In this document: piece by piece, positions 8,561-16,835 of the stretch
Layout of the letters: every line of letters begins with the position of its first letter
Numbering within the stretch: position 1 is the first letter of the stretch
Assembly: GCA_003241385.1 (NCBI GenBank)
Contig: QFPO01000014.1
Span: forward strand, 1-64,000
Direction of reading: 5' to 3'
Length of the DNA: 64,000 nucleotides
Source of the DNA: Rhodanobacter denitrificans
GTDB taxonomy: Bacteria > Pseudomonadota > Gammaproteobacteria > Xanthomonadales > Rhodanobacteraceae
Made by a program: the position numbers and the translations under genes
The notes under the pieces: generated by a model
Seen by the model: only the letters and a program-made list of their open reading frames with translations
Database searches by the model: none
Told to the model about the DNA's origin: nothing

Positions 8561-8590
8561 TCTCCACCAAGTCTCCACGGAATCTTCCGG
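8561..8590. promoter_or_regulatory. Candidate response-regulator operator, three 11-bp-spaced repeats
   Basis: TCTCCAC at 8561, TCTCCAC at 8572 and TCTTCC at 8583 form a direct repeat with an exact 11-base period. They lie in the divergent region between the sensor kinase and the periplasmic protein gene. OmpR-family regulators typically bind such head-to-tail half-sites about one helical turn apart, so this is a likely autoregulatory operator. Confidence 0.55.
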
Positions 8591-8646
8591 GTGCCTGCAC
8601 CGGGCAGGCCGATGCTGCGCCTCCCCGACTGATACGGAGCATTCCG

Positions 8647-9123
8647 ATGAAGACCCTGATCGCCCTCGCCTGCGCGAGTCTGTTCGCCGCCGCACCCGCC
8701 TTCGCGCAGCCCGGCCGCTTCGCACCTCCACCGCCGGAGGCGCTGGCGACGATTCCGGATCTGAGCTTCGCGCAGCAGACCGCGCTGCGGCGAATCCTGA
8801 TCGAGCAGGAAGACGCCGAGCGCGTCCAGCACGACAAGCTCCGTGGCGAGCTGGAACGCATCCGCATGCGCAGCGCCGAACGCATCCACGAACTGCTCGG
8901 CGAAGACGGCTACCGGCGCTATGCGCAGTGGCGTACCGATGCCGGCCGCCGACCGGCGGCGCCGGGGGCCGGTCCGCGACCGCCGCGGCCGCCGGGCCCG
9001 CCGTCGCCACGCATGGAACCGGCTGCGCCGGGCATCGCGGCCGAAGCGGGCCGGCCGGCCCCGCCGCCGGCCGCACCGGACGCACCGCCGAGCCCGGCCC
9101 CGCCGGCACTGCCGGCACGCTGA
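8647..9123 (+). CDS. CpxP/Spy-like periplasmic protein
   Basis: This 158-residue exported protein has a clear signal peptide (cleavage near AFA-QP, residue 20). A charged, helical segment (about 35-100, LSFAQQTALRRILIEQEDAE and following) is followed by a Pro/Ala-rich tail of about 50 residues. The ATG at 8647 has a GGAG site at the right distance. Placement divergent from an envelope-type two-component system, size and helical character recall CpxP/Spy, periplasmic proteins that hold the sensor off or chaperone misfolded proteins. The LTxxQ repeats typical of that family are not clearly present, so the assignment rests partly on context. Confidence 0.6.
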   Translation: MKTLIALACASLFAAAPAFAQPGRFAPPPPEALATIPDLSFAQQTALRRILIEQEDAERVQHDKLRGELERIRMRSAERIHELLGEDGYRRYAQWRTDAGRRPAAPGAGPRPPRPPGPPSPRMEPAAPGIAAEAGRPAPPPAAPDAPPSPAPPALPAR

Positions 9124-9144
9124 CCGGTCCGCGGCCGGGGCGAT

Positions 9145-10014
9145 CTAGACCGACGGCACGGCCTGTTGCGCCTGCGACTGCGCCTGTGCCGCCGATGCGA
9201 CCTCGCCCGGCGCCGCTGCGGCCTGCTGCAGCGGCGCCGGTGCCGGTGGCGTCGACAGCGCGATATCGGCGTCCTCGGCCATGGCCGGTTCCCATGCGAA
9301 ACGCGGCAGGCCGTGCACGGCCCGTTCGAGCTTGCGCGACCAGCTGTCGCGGATCTCGGCGTAGAGCGGCGTATCGCCGTCCAGTCGCATTCGCGCCATC
9401 AGCTGCAACGCATCGGCGCGCAGCAGCACCAGATCGATCGGCAGGCCGACCGAGAGGTTCGAGCGGATCGTCGAGTCGAGCGAGACCAGCGCGCAGCGCG
9501 CGGCATCTTCCAGATGCGTGGCCGGCCGTACGATGCGGTCGAGGATCGGCTTGCCGTACTTGGACTCCCCGATCTGCAGATAAGGCGTCTCCGGCGAGGC
9601 GGCGATGTAGTTGCCGACCGGATAGATCAGATACAGCGCCTTCGCGCCGCCGGCGATCTGGCCGCCGAGGATCAGCGTCGATTCGAGGTTGACGCGGCCG
9701 TGCTCGGCCTGCGCGGCCAGCTGCGCCTGTACGCCGACCAGGACCTGGCCGACGTATTCGGCCGCATCGGTCATGCGCGCGACCGAGCGCAGGCTCGTCG
9801 GCGCGCCTTCCTCGACGTCGCGATGCAGCCGCGCGAGCACCGCCTGGCTGGTCGCCAGATTGCCGGCCGTCATCAGCACCAGCACGCGTTCGCCCGGAAA
9901 CTCGAACACGTGCAGCTTGCCGTGCACGCGCACGTCGTCGAACGAGGCGCTGGTGCGCGTGTCGGCCGCGAAGACCAGGCCTTCGTCGACGTCGATTCCC
10001 ACGCAATAGGTCAT
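9145..10014 (-). CDS. Anbu-type proteasome-like protein
   Basis: This 289-residue protein belongs to the Anbu (bacterial proteasome homologue) branch of Ntn hydrolases. It starts MTYCVGIDVDEGLVFAADTR, so Thr2 would be the N-terminal nucleophile once Met1 is removed, as in proteasome beta subunits. The core (about 1-245) is followed by an Ala/Gln/Pro-rich tail of about 40 residues. In many genomes Anbu sits with an alpha-E protein, a transglutaminase-like protein and an ATP-grasp protein. None of these is adjacent here; the neighbours are folate genes. A TAGAAT box at 10047-10052 lies about 33 bases upstream, and no Shine-Dalgarno sequence is visible. Confidence 0.88.
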   Translation of the reverse strand: MTYCVGIDVDEGLVFAADTRTSASFDDVRVHGKLHVFEFPGERVLVLMTAGNLATSQAVLARLHRDVEEGAPTSLRSVARMTDAAEYVGQVLVGVQAQLAAQAEHGRVNLESTLILGGQIAGGAKALYLIYPVGNYIAASPETPYLQIGESKYGKPILDRIVRPATHLEDAARCALVSLDSTIRSNLSVGLPIDLVLLRADALQLMARMRLDGDTPLYAEIRDSWSRKLERAVHGLPRFAWEPAMAEDADIALSTPPAPAPLQQAAAAPGEVASAAQAQSQAQQAVPSV

Positions 10015-10046
10015 GGCGGCATTACGATCGCAGGAGGAGCCGGCGC

Positions 10047-10052
10047 ATTCTA
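10047..10052 (-). promoter_or_regulatory. -10-like box of the Anbu gene
   Basis: TAGAAT on the minus strand lies 33 bases upstream of the Anbu ATG. No convincing -35 box accompanies it. Confidence 0.35.
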
Positions 10053-10137
10053 GCCTGCACGGCGCGGCACGCCGGACGCTGCGACGGCCTGCCGCGCAGG
10101 CGTTGAAGCCGATGGACGCATCGGCGATCCTGCGCGC

Positions 10138-10500
10138 ATGGACATCGTATTCATCGAAGACCTGCGCATCGACACCGTCATCGGCATCTACGACTGGGAG
10201 CGGCGCATCCGCCAGACCGTCGCGTTCGATCTGGAAATGGCGTTCGACAATACGCGCCCGGCCGCGAGCGACGACATCGCCGACACGCTCGATTACAAGG
10301 CGATTTCCAAACGGCTGATCGCCTATGTCGAGGCCTCCGAGTTCCAGCTGGTCGAGACGCTGGCCGAGCGCTGCGCGGCGATCGTGCGCGAGGAGTTCGG
10401 CGTGGCCTGGGTCCGCCTGAAGCTGTCCAAGCCCGGCGCGGTGCGCGGCGCGCGCGCGGTCGGCGTGCGCATCGAGCGCGGCACGCGGCCGGCGTCCTGA
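10138..10500 (+). CDS. folB: Dihydroneopterin aldolase
   Basis: FolB cleaves 7,8-dihydroneopterin to 6-hydroxymethyl-7,8-dihydropterin and glycolaldehyde in tetrahydrofolate synthesis. The 120-residue product has the family length. It shows the N-terminal IEDLRIDTVIGIYDWERR segment, LDYKAIS around Tyr53, and the conserved lysine in KLSKPGA (Lys98). It is followed 2 bases later by folK, the next enzyme in the pathway, so the two form a small operon. Its upstream neighbour, the Anbu gene, is divergent. Confidence 0.95.
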   Translation: MDIVFIEDLRIDTVIGIYDWERRIRQTVAFDLEMAFDNTRPAASDDIADTLDYKAISKRLIAYVEASEFQLVETLAERCAAIVREEFGVAWVRLKLSKPGAVRGARAVGVRIERGTRPAS

Positions 10501-10502
10501 GC

Positions 10503-11003
10503 GTGACACGCGCGTATCTGAGTCTCGGCAGCAACATCGAGCCGGCGCGCAATCTGTGCGTGGCGATCGAGGCGCTGCGTGCGCGCTTCGGCGCGGTCGC
10601 GCTGTCGCCGGTCTACCGCAGCCCGGCGGTCGGCTTCGACGGTGCCGATTTCCTCAACGCGGCCGCCGCGATCGACAGCGATCTCGCACCGGCCGCGCTG
10701 GCCGCCTGGCTGCGCGAGCAGGAGGCGCGCCAGGGCCGCCGCCGCGGCGAGGCGCGCTACGCGAGCCGGCCGATCGACCTGGACCTGCTGCTCTACGGCG
10801 ATCAGGTCAGCGAGGCGCCGCCGCTGCCGCGACCGGAACTGGCGACCGACGCGTTCGTGCTGCGGCCGATGGCCGATCTGGCGCCGGCGCTGCGCCATCC
10901 GCTGCTCGGACTCGATCTGGCCGCGCTGTGGGCACGCTGCACGGACGGCACGGCGCTGACGCGCGTGACGCTCGACTGCACGACGCCGGCCGAGGCGCGC
11001 TGA
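10503..11003 (+). CDS. folK: 2-amino-4-hydroxy-6-hydroxymethyldihydropteridine pyrophosphokinase
   Basis: FolK transfers pyrophosphate from ATP to the hydroxymethyl-dihydropterin made by FolB, giving the substrate of dihydropteroate synthase. The GTG start follows the folB stop by two bases. The 166-residue protein begins RAYLSLGSNIEPARN and contains the family signature RPIDLDLLLYGD (residues 89-100), whose DLD aspartates bind Mg2+. It converges with the pteridine reductase gene only 12 bases away, and no terminator fits in between. Confidence 0.95.
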   Translation: MTRAYLSLGSNIEPARNLCVAIEALRARFGAVALSPVYRSPAVGFDGADFLNAAAAIDSDLAPAALAAWLREQEARQGRRRGEARYASRPIDLDLLLYGDQVSEAPPLPRPELATDAFVLRPMADLAPALRHPLLGLDLAALWARCTDGTALTRVTLDCTTPAEAR

Positions 11004-11015
11004 GCGGCACGCCGC

Positions 11016-11765
11016 TCAATCGACGACCGAGCGTCCGCCGTCGACCGCGAGCACCTGGCCGGTCACGTAGTGCGCGTCGCGCAGCAGCCAGCGCACCGCC
11101 TCGGCGACGTCCTCGACGCGGCCGAGCCGGCCGAGCGGCGTACGCGCGAGCAGGGCCGCGCGCGCGTCGGCGGCGACGTCCTGCTCGGGCCAGAGGATCG
11201 CGCCCGGCGCGACCGCATTGACGCGCACCGCCGGCGCCAGCGCGATCGCGAGGCTGCGCGTCAGACTGACCAGGGCCGCCTTCGCGGCCGAGTAGACCAG
11301 ATGGTCGGCCTTGGGCCGCTCGGCGTAGACGTCGGCGAGATTGACGATCGCACCGCCGACGGCGCTCAGATGCGGCGCGGCCGCCTGCGCGAGCAGCAGC
11401 GGCGCCTGCGCATTGGCGGCGAACGAGGCGTGCCACTGCGCCGCGGTCACCGCGCCGAACGGCGTCGCCTGGAAGTTCGAGGCATTGTTGACGAGGCCGT
11501 CGAGCCGGCCGAAGCGCGCGACGGCCGCGTCGACCAGGCCCGGCAAGGCCGCGGCGTCGGACAGATCGGCCGCGACGCACAGCGTCGAGCGCGCGCGCAG
11601 GGCCTCCAGTTCGGCCGCGAGCGCGCGCGCCGGTGCCTCGGAGTTCCGATAGTGGACGACGACGTCGCAGCCGACCGCGTGCAGGCGCCGCACGATCGCC
11701 GCGCCGATGCGGCGAGCCGCGCCGGTCACCAGGATCGCAGGTCGCTCGTTGTCGGCCTCGCTCAT
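11016..11765 (-). CDS. Pteridine reductase (SDR family)
   Basis: This NADPH-dependent short-chain reductase probably reduces dihydropterins (dihydromonapterin or dihydrofolate type). The 249-residue protein has the glycine-rich TGAARRIG (15-22), whose arginine pair is typical of pteridine reductases, and NNAS at 93-96. The catalytic set is Asp145 (NLADVYAERP), Tyr158 and Lys162. An Asp in place of the usual SDR serine, 13 residues before Tyr, is the diagnostic feature of the PTR1 group. It lies convergent to folB-folK, which supports a role in pterin/folate metabolism. FolM would be the nearest E. coli relative, but I leave the symbol blank. Confidence 0.85.
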   Translation of the reverse strand: MSEADNERPAILVTGAARRIGAAIVRRLHAVGCDVVVHYRNSEAPARALAAELEALRARSTLCVAADLSDAAALPGLVDAAVARFGRLDGLVNNASNFQATPFGAVTAAQWHASFAANAQAPLLLAQAAAPHLSAVGGAIVNLADVYAERPKADHLVYSAAKAALVSLTRSLAIALAPAVRVNAVAPGAILWPEQDVAADARAALLARTPLGRLGRVEDVAEAVRWLLRDAHYVTGQVLAVDGGRSVVD

Positions 11766-11865
11766 CGTCCGGACCCGTAGGAATCGAGGCGATTATGCGC
11801 GAGACGCGGCGGCGGCGTGCCGGCCGGTGACTTTACGCACGCGCGGCGCGGCGCGCGGCAGGCTC

Positions 11866-11871
11866 TACAAT
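11866..11871 (+). promoter_or_regulatory. -10-like box upstream of membrane protein gene
   Basis: TACAAT lies 82 bases before the ATG of the membrane protein gene, in a region otherwise made of GC-rich repeats. No -35 box is evident. Confidence 0.35.
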
Positions 11872-11953
11872 GGCCGCGCACCGGCAGGCCCCGGTGTCAC
11901 CCGTTCGCATCGGGCGCCGACGGCCTGGTCGGACCGCCGGAGGAATCGCCGAC

Positions 11954-12799
11954 ATGGCTGGACGTTTTGCACGTAGCTGGGACCTGGTCAAGGCCAGCGC
12001 AGCGGTGCTGCGCGCCGACAAGGAACTGCTGGTGTTTCCGCTGCTGTCGCTGCTGTGCACGCTGGTCGTCGCGGCCAGTTTCATCGTGCCGGCTGCGTTC
12101 GCGGGCGTGTTCGCCGGTCTTCGTAACGGCGCCGTGCCAGTCGCGTTCTGGCTGCTGACGTTCGCGTTCTACGTCGTCCAGTACGCGGTGATCTTCTATT
12201 TCAACTCGGCCCTGGTCGCGGCCGCGACGATCCGGCTGGCCGGCGGCGATCCGACGCTGTCGGACGGCTTCCGCGCCGCCAATGCGCGCCTGCCGGCGAT
12301 CCTCGGCTATGCGCTGATCGCCGCGACCGTCGGCATGGTGCTGCGCGCCGTGCAGGAGCGTGCCGGCCTGATCGGCCGCTGGATCGTCGGTCTGATCGGC
12401 GTCGCCTGGACCGTGGCCTCGTTCCTGGTCGTGCCGGTGCTCGTCAACGAGCGCATCGGTCCGGTCGACGCGGTCAAGCGCAGCGCCGAACTGCTGCGCA
12501 CGACCTGGGGCGAGAATCTGGTCGGCAACCTCGGCCTCGGCCTGGTGTTCGGCACCGTCGTGTTCGCGGTGGTGATACTCGGCGGCGGCCTCGTCGTCCT
12601 GACCGCCTCGCAGGGTGCCGGCTACTGGGTGCTGGTGCCGATCGCGCTGACCGCAGTCGCGCTGCTGCTGCTCGGCCTGCTGCAGGCGGCGCTGCAGGGC
12701 GTCTATTCGGCCGCGCTGTACCGCTACGCGGCCACCGGCGAAGGCGGCACCGGTTTCGACCAGGCGCTGATCACCGACGCGTTCCGCGTCAAGGCCTGA
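11954..12799 (+). CDS. DUF6159-like multi-pass membrane protein
   Basis: This 281-residue inner-membrane protein of unknown function is preceded by a GGAGG site. It opens with a cytosolic amphipathic segment (MAGRFARSWDLVKASAAVL) and then has about six hydrophobic helices (about 30-50, 65-95, 118-135, 148-170, 200-228, 237-262). It resembles the DUF6159 family. The sequence contains WDLVKASAAVLRADKELLVF, a conserved cytosolic opening in that family. It is monocistronic, with a strong GC hairpin just after the stop. No catalytic motif is visible, and the role is unknown. Confidence 0.75.
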   Translation: MAGRFARSWDLVKASAAVLRADKELLVFPLLSLLCTLVVAASFIVPAAFAGVFAGLRNGAVPVAFWLLTFAFYVVQYAVIFYFNSALVAAATIRLAGGDPTLSDGFRAANARLPAILGYALIAATVGMVLRAVQERAGLIGRWIVGLIGVAWTVASFLVVPVLVNERIGPVDAVKRSAELLRTTWGENLVGNLGLGLVFGTVVFAVVILGGGLVVLTASQGAGYWVLVPIALTAVALLLLGLLQAALQGVYSAALYRYAATGEGGTGFDQALITDAFRVKA

Positions 12800-12809
12800 A
12801 CCCGCCCGC

Positions 12810-12837
12810 GCGGCCGGTCGCGACGGCGACCGGCCGC
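12810..12837 (+). terminator. Perfect 12-bp GC hairpin, no U tract
   Basis: GCGGCCGGTCGC and GCGACCGGCCGC pair perfectly around a GACG loop, 10 bases after the membrane protein stop. There is no T run. Confidence 0.6.
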
Positions 12838-12944
12838 TACTCCGTGGCCGCGCGATGGGCCGTGCGGTATCGGTGCCGGCCCAAATGGCGTAGCGTTGCC
12901 GCGGGCGCCGCCTTCCCCCTGATGCGTGGCGCACCGGAGGGCAC

Positions 12945-13493
12945 GTGCTCGAAGACATCCGCAACCGGCTGCGTTCGCGACGGCCGGCCCGGCCGGCCGT
13001 CGCACCGCCGGCCGACTCAGGCGTCGGTCCGATCCGCTACCGGCCGCTGCTGGTCGCCCAGCTGCCGGTCGACGGCCGTCGCCTGCGCGAGGCGATGCGC
13101 ACGCTGCTGGCCGCACTCGGCCGGCGCGACGAGGAAGCGCTGATCGCCGGCCTCGGCGCGTTCGCCGAGGCGTTTCGTGCGGTCGCGCTCGCGCGCAGCG
13201 TGCAGTTCCATCCGTATCTGGCCTGGGCGCTGCAGCAGGCGCCGACGACGCGCACGCTGTTCGAATCGGTGCGGACCGACGCGCAGCGCTGCCTGACCGG
13301 CATCGAGGCGGTGCTCGCGACGCACCTGGGCGCGCCGTGGACGCGCGCGCAGCGGCGCCGGCTGGCGCCGGACCTGATCCACGCCGCCCAGCTGCTGACG
13401 CGCTGGCTGCGCATCGACGAAGACATCCTGCTGCCGCTGTACCTGCCGCCGGGCCAGTACCGGCCGGCACCGGATCACACCGCCGCGCATTGA
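12945..13493 (+). CDS. Hypothetical helical protein
   Basis: I do not recognise this 182-residue protein with confidence. The GTG start is supported by a GGAGG site four bases upstream. After a basic N terminus it looks entirely alpha-helical. Histidines are spread through it (QFHPYLAWAL, ATHLGAPW, LIHAAQLL), and a DEDILLPLYL segment near the C terminus faintly recalls the closing E-x-x-LFP motif of hemerythrin-like proteins, but the ligand pattern is incomplete. It lies between a membrane protein and a MidA-type methyltransferase in the same direction, 64 bases before the latter. Confidence 0.6.
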   Translation: MLEDIRNRLRSRRPARPAVAPPADSGVGPIRYRPLLVAQLPVDGRRLREAMRTLLAALGRRDEEALIAGLGAFAEAFRAVALARSVQFHPYLAWALQQAPTTRTLFESVRTDAQRCLTGIEAVLATHLGAPWTRAQRRRLAPDLIHAAQLLTRWLRIDEDILLPLYLPPGQYRPAPDHTAAH

Positions 13494-13521
13494 GACGCCG
13501 CGACGCATCCGGCCGCTGCGC

Positions 13522-13527
13522 TATGCT
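13522..13527 (+). promoter_or_regulatory. -10-like box of midA-type gene
   Basis: TATGCT ends 30 bases before the GTG start of the methyltransferase gene. It suggests a short untranslated leader. Confidence 0.3.
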
Positions 13528-13557
13528 GGCGGCCGCGCTCGTCCGATACCGCCGCAT

Positions 13558-14742
13558 GTGAAGACCTCCCTGCCCGCTCCGGGCGCCGAAGAACTCGAAC
13601 ACGCCGAGCGCCTGCTCGCGGCGATCCGCGCCGAGATCGTCCGCGACGGGCCGATGCCGTTCTCGCGCTACATGGAGCGCTGCCTGTACGCGCCGGGCCT
13701 GGGCTACTACAGCGCCGGCCGCACCAAGTTCGGTCGCGACGGCGACTTCGTCACCGCACCGGAACTGGGCGAGCTGTTCGCGCGGTGCGTCGCGCAGGCG
13801 ATCGCGCCGGTGCTGCGCAGCCTCGGTGCCGGGGCCGATCTGATCGAGCTCGGCGGCGGCAGCGGCGCCTTCGCCGAGACCGCGCTGACCGCGCTGGCCG
13901 GCCACGACGCGCTGCCGCGCCGCTACGCGATCCTCGAACCGAGCGCGGACCTGCGCGAGCGCCAGCACATGCGTCTGCACGAACGCCTGCCGCCGGCGCT
14001 GGCCGATCGCGTGTGCTGGATCGACCGCCCGCCCGAGGACGACTGGGACGGCGTGCTGTTCGCGAACGAGGTCATCGACGCCCTGCCGACGACGCGCTTC
14101 ACGCTGCGCGACGGCGAGGTCTACGAGGAGCACGTCGCGCTGTCCGGGAGCGACCTGACCCGCGTCGACCGTCCGGCCGACCCGCTCGTAGGCGGCGCGG
14201 TGCGGCATCTGGAACGCGACCTCGGCCACGCGTTCGCCGAGGGCTATCGGTCCGAGGTGCTGCCGCAGCTGCCGTACTGGATGCAGGCCGTGCTCGGCGG
14301 CCTGCGCCGCGGCGTCGCGCTGTTCGTCGACTACGGCTATCCGCGTGCCGAGTTCTATCGCCGGGAACGCAGCGACGGCACGCTGATCGCGCATTATCGC
14401 CACCGCGCGCACGCCGATCCGCTGTTCCTGCCGGGTCTGCAGGACCTGACCGCGTTCGTCGATTTCACCGCGCTGGCCGAGGCCGGCAACAGCGCCGGCT
14501 TCGGTCTGGCCGCCTATACCGACCAGATGCATTTCCTGATCGCCAACGGCCTGGCCGACCATCATGCGCGCGCGATCGAGGGTGCCGACGCCGCGGCGGT
14601 CTACCGGCTCGGCCAGCAGGTCAAGCGGCTGACCCTGCCCGAGGAGATGGGACAGCGCTTCCGCGCGATGCTGTTCGCGCGCGCGGTCGACCCGGCCGTG
14701 CTGCCGCTGCTCGGCGGCGTCGACCGGAGCGACACGCTGTGA
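13558..14742 (+). CDS. MidA/NDUFAF7-family SAM-dependent methyltransferase
   Basis: This 394-residue protein belongs to the DUF185/MidA family, whose mitochondrial member NDUFAF7 methylates an arginine of complex I. The bacterial substrate is not established. It shows the family opening (MPFSRYMERCLYAPGLGYYS), the DGDFVTAPELGELF segment, and a SAM-binding IELGGGSGAFAE around residues 96-107. The FANEVIDALPTTRF acidic motif follows. The start is GTG. The ElyC-like gene follows 13 bases later, suggesting co-transcription. Confidence 0.88.
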   Translation: MKTSLPAPGAEELEHAERLLAAIRAEIVRDGPMPFSRYMERCLYAPGLGYYSAGRTKFGRDGDFVTAPELGELFARCVAQAIAPVLRSLGAGADLIELGGGSGAFAETALTALAGHDALPRRYAILEPSADLRERQHMRLHERLPPALADRVCWIDRPPEDDWDGVLFANEVIDALPTTRFTLRDGEVYEEHVALSGSDLTRVDRPADPLVGGAVRHLERDLGHAFAEGYRSEVLPQLPYWMQAVLGGLRRGVALFVDYGYPRAEFYRRERSDGTLIAHYRHRAHADPLFLPGLQDLTAFVDFTALAEAGNSAGFGLAAYTDQMHFLIANGLADHHARAIEGADAAAVYRLGQQVKRLTLPEEMGQRFRAMLFARAVDPAVLPLLGGVDRSDTL

Positions 14743-14755
14743 GCCCGTTCCGGCA

Positions 14756-15532
14756 ATGATCGGCGCCTGGCTGTCGCCGCTGCGCTTCGGCCTCCTGTTC
14801 GGCCTGCTGGTGCTGCTGACCTGGCGCCGGCTGCCGCGCCGGGCGCGCCGGCTGGCCGTCGCGATCGGCGTGCTGCTGGTCTGGCTGACGACGCCGTTCG
14901 GCGCCAACGCCTTGCTCGGCCTGCAGGAATCGCGCATGCCGGCCGGGGCGGTCTGCGCCGCGCCGCCGCCGCAGGCGATCGTCGTGCTCGGCGGCGGCAT
15001 GACGAGCGCGCCGCGCTCGGACGAGGACTACGGTGCGCTCGGCGTCGAGAGCCTGCGGCGCGTGTTCGCGGCGCTCGCGCTGCAGCGCACTCAGCCGGAT
15101 GCGCTGCTGGTCTTCAGCGGCGCCAGCCGCCATGCGATCGCCGAGGGCACGACGATGGCACATCTCGCACAGGCACTCGGCGTCGCCGCGGAGCGGCTGC
15201 GCAGCGAGACCGTATCGCGCACGACCTGGCACAACGCCCAGGCCGTCGCCGCACTCGAACCGGCGGTTCCGCGGCGGATCTGGCTGGTCACTTCGGCCCT
15301 GCACATGCCGCGTGCGCGCTATGCGTTCGAGGCGGCGGGCTTCGAGGTCTGCACGGCGCCGGCGCCACCGCAGTATGCCGGTCCGGCCGGAGCCGGCTAC
15401 TTCCTGCCGATCGCCTCGGCGGCCGCGAAGTCCGAAGCCGTGCTGCACGAATGGGCCGGTGAGGCGGCCTACCGGCTCGGCCTGTTCCGCACCACCGAGC
15501 GCGATCCGGAACCGGCCAGCGGCGAGCGCTGA
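14756..15532 (+). CDS. YdcF/ElyC-family membrane protein (DUF218)
   Basis: This 258-residue protein has two N-terminal membrane helices (about 8-22 and 33-47) followed by a periplasmic DUF218 domain. VVLGGG is at 76-81, and LVFSGAS and LVTSALHMPRA are also seen. ElyC in E. coli affects peptidoglycan precursor use and envelope integrity, and other members have unknown reactions. It follows the MidA-type gene by 13 bases and probably shares its transcript. The membrane helices plus length fit ElyC better than the shorter SanA type, but the exact role is inferred. Confidence 0.8.
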   Translation: MIGAWLSPLRFGLLFGLLVLLTWRRLPRRARRLAVAIGVLLVWLTTPFGANALLGLQESRMPAGAVCAAPPPQAIVVLGGGMTSAPRSDEDYGALGVESLRRVFAALALQRTQPDALLVFSGASRHAIAEGTTMAHLAQALGVAAERLRSETVSRTTWHNAQAVAALEPAVPRRIWLVTSALHMPRARYAFEAAGFEVCTAPAPPQYAGPAGAGYFLPIASAAAKSEAVLHEWAGEAAYRLGLFRTTERDPEPASGER

Positions 15533-15608
15533 GCGCTGCACCGGTGCGGCCTGCAAGGCCCGCTCGGTCGACGCGTCGCTGCGTCGTCGGCAGCGCCGGC
15601 GCGAACGC

Positions 15609-16835
15609 TCACTCGGGTTTGGGCACCGCCGCGATCGCGCGCACGCGCGCCGCGCGCATCGCCTCGGCGATCGCCGGGCCGGCGAGGCCTTCGGCGACGA
15701 ACGGCGCCGCGGTGACCGCGCAGGCCGCCGCATGCGCGGCACGCAGATAGCCGGCCTGCGGATAGGCGCTGTCGGCCAGACCGGCGCGGCCGCGCTTGTC
15801 GGCCTCGCAGACCGTCAGCAGCCGGTCGAGCCGCTGCGGCTTGCGGAAGCCGTCGAGCCGTTCGAACAGCTTCAGCACGGTCGCCGGCTTGAGCTCGAAC
15901 GCGCGGTGCACGAGCAGATGCAGGCGGCAGCACAGCACCGCCAGCGCGGCATGCTCGGTCGGTACGCGCAGCCGCGCGGACAAGGCCTCGATCGGCGCGA
16001 CGCCGCGCTCCTCGTGCATGACGTGGCGCGGCAGTTCGTCGGCCGGCGTCAGCGCCTTGCCGAGGTCGTGCACGAGCGCGCACCAGCCGATCAGGTCGTC
16101 GCCGGGCGCGAGCCGGGCGGCCATGTCGACGACCAGCTCGACGTGCACGCCGGTGTCGACCTCGGGATGGAACTCGGCGCGCTGCGGCACGCCGTACAGC
16201 GCGTCGACCTCCGGAAACAGCACGCGCAGCGCAGCGCAGGCGCGCAGGCTCGACAGGAACGCCGAGGGCCGCGGCTCGCCGAGCGCCTTGCGCGTCTCGG
16301 CCCAGACGCGCTCGGGCACCAGATGATCGGCCTCGCCGTCGGCGACCATGCCGCGCATCAGTGCCAGCGTCTCCTCGGCGATGCGGAAGCCGAGCGGCGC
16401 ATAGCGCGCCAGGAATCGCGCGACGCGCAGAATCCGTACCGGATCCTCCGCGAACGCCGGCGAGACGTGGCGCAGGATGCGCGATCGGAGATCGGCGACG
16501 CCGCCGAACGGATCGATCAGGCGGCCGTCGGCGTCCTCGGCGATCGCGTTGATCGTCAGATCGCGGCGCTCGAGATCCTGCTCGAGCGTGACCGACGGAT
16601 CGGCGTCGAATGCGAAGCCGTGATAGCCGCGGCCGGTCTTGCGCTCGGTACGCGCCAGCGCGTACTCCTCGCCGCTGTCCGGATGCAGGAACACCGGAAA
16701 GTCCTTGCCGACCGGCCGGTAGCCGCGTTCGAGCAGGTCATCGGGCCGGGCGCCGACGACGACGTGATCACGATCGGCGACGGCGCGGCCGAGCAGTTTG
16801 TCGCGGACGGCGCCGCCGACCAGATAGGTGCGCAT
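15609..16835 (-). CDS. cca: Multifunctional CCA tRNA nucleotidyltransferase
   Basis: Cca adds or repairs the 3' CCA end of tRNAs. I chose the ATG at 16835 (MRTYLVGGAVRDKLLG), giving 408 residues, close to the E. coli enzyme. The nucleotidyltransferase motif has Asp21 and Asp23 (DRDHVVVG), followed by the RRDLTINAIA segment. A C-terminal HD domain with His256-Asp257 (WCALVHDLGKA) indicates the 2',3'-cyclic phosphodiesterase/phosphatase activities of the gamma- and betaproteobacterial form. A CACAAT box at 16843-16848 ends only 7 bases before the ATG, so the mRNA may be leaderless. Confidence 0.95.
   Translation of the reverse strand: MRTYLVGGAVRDKLLGRAVADRDHVVVGARPDDLLERGYRPVGKDFPVFLHPDSGEEYALARTERKTGRGYHGFAFDADPSVTLEQDLERRDLTINAIAEDADGRLIDPFGGVADLRSRILRHVSPAFAEDPVRILRVARFLARYAPLGFRIAEETLALMRGMVADGEADHLVPERVWAETRKALGEPRPSAFLSSLRACAALRVLFPEVDALYGVPQRAEFHPEVDTGVHVELVVDMAARLAPGDDLIGWCALVHDLGKALTPADELPRHVMHEERGVAPIEALSARLRVPTEHAALAVLCCRLHLLVHRAFELKPATVLKLFERLDGFRKPQRLDRLLTVCEADKRGRAGLADSAYPQAGYLRAAHAAACAVTAAPFVAEGLAGPAIAEAMRAARVRAIAAVPKPE

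Noticed and set aside
12945..13493. Hemerythrin or Rsd/AlgQ assignment for the helical protein
   Set aside because: The histidine and glutamate ligand pattern is incomplete, and overall similarity is too weak to name it.
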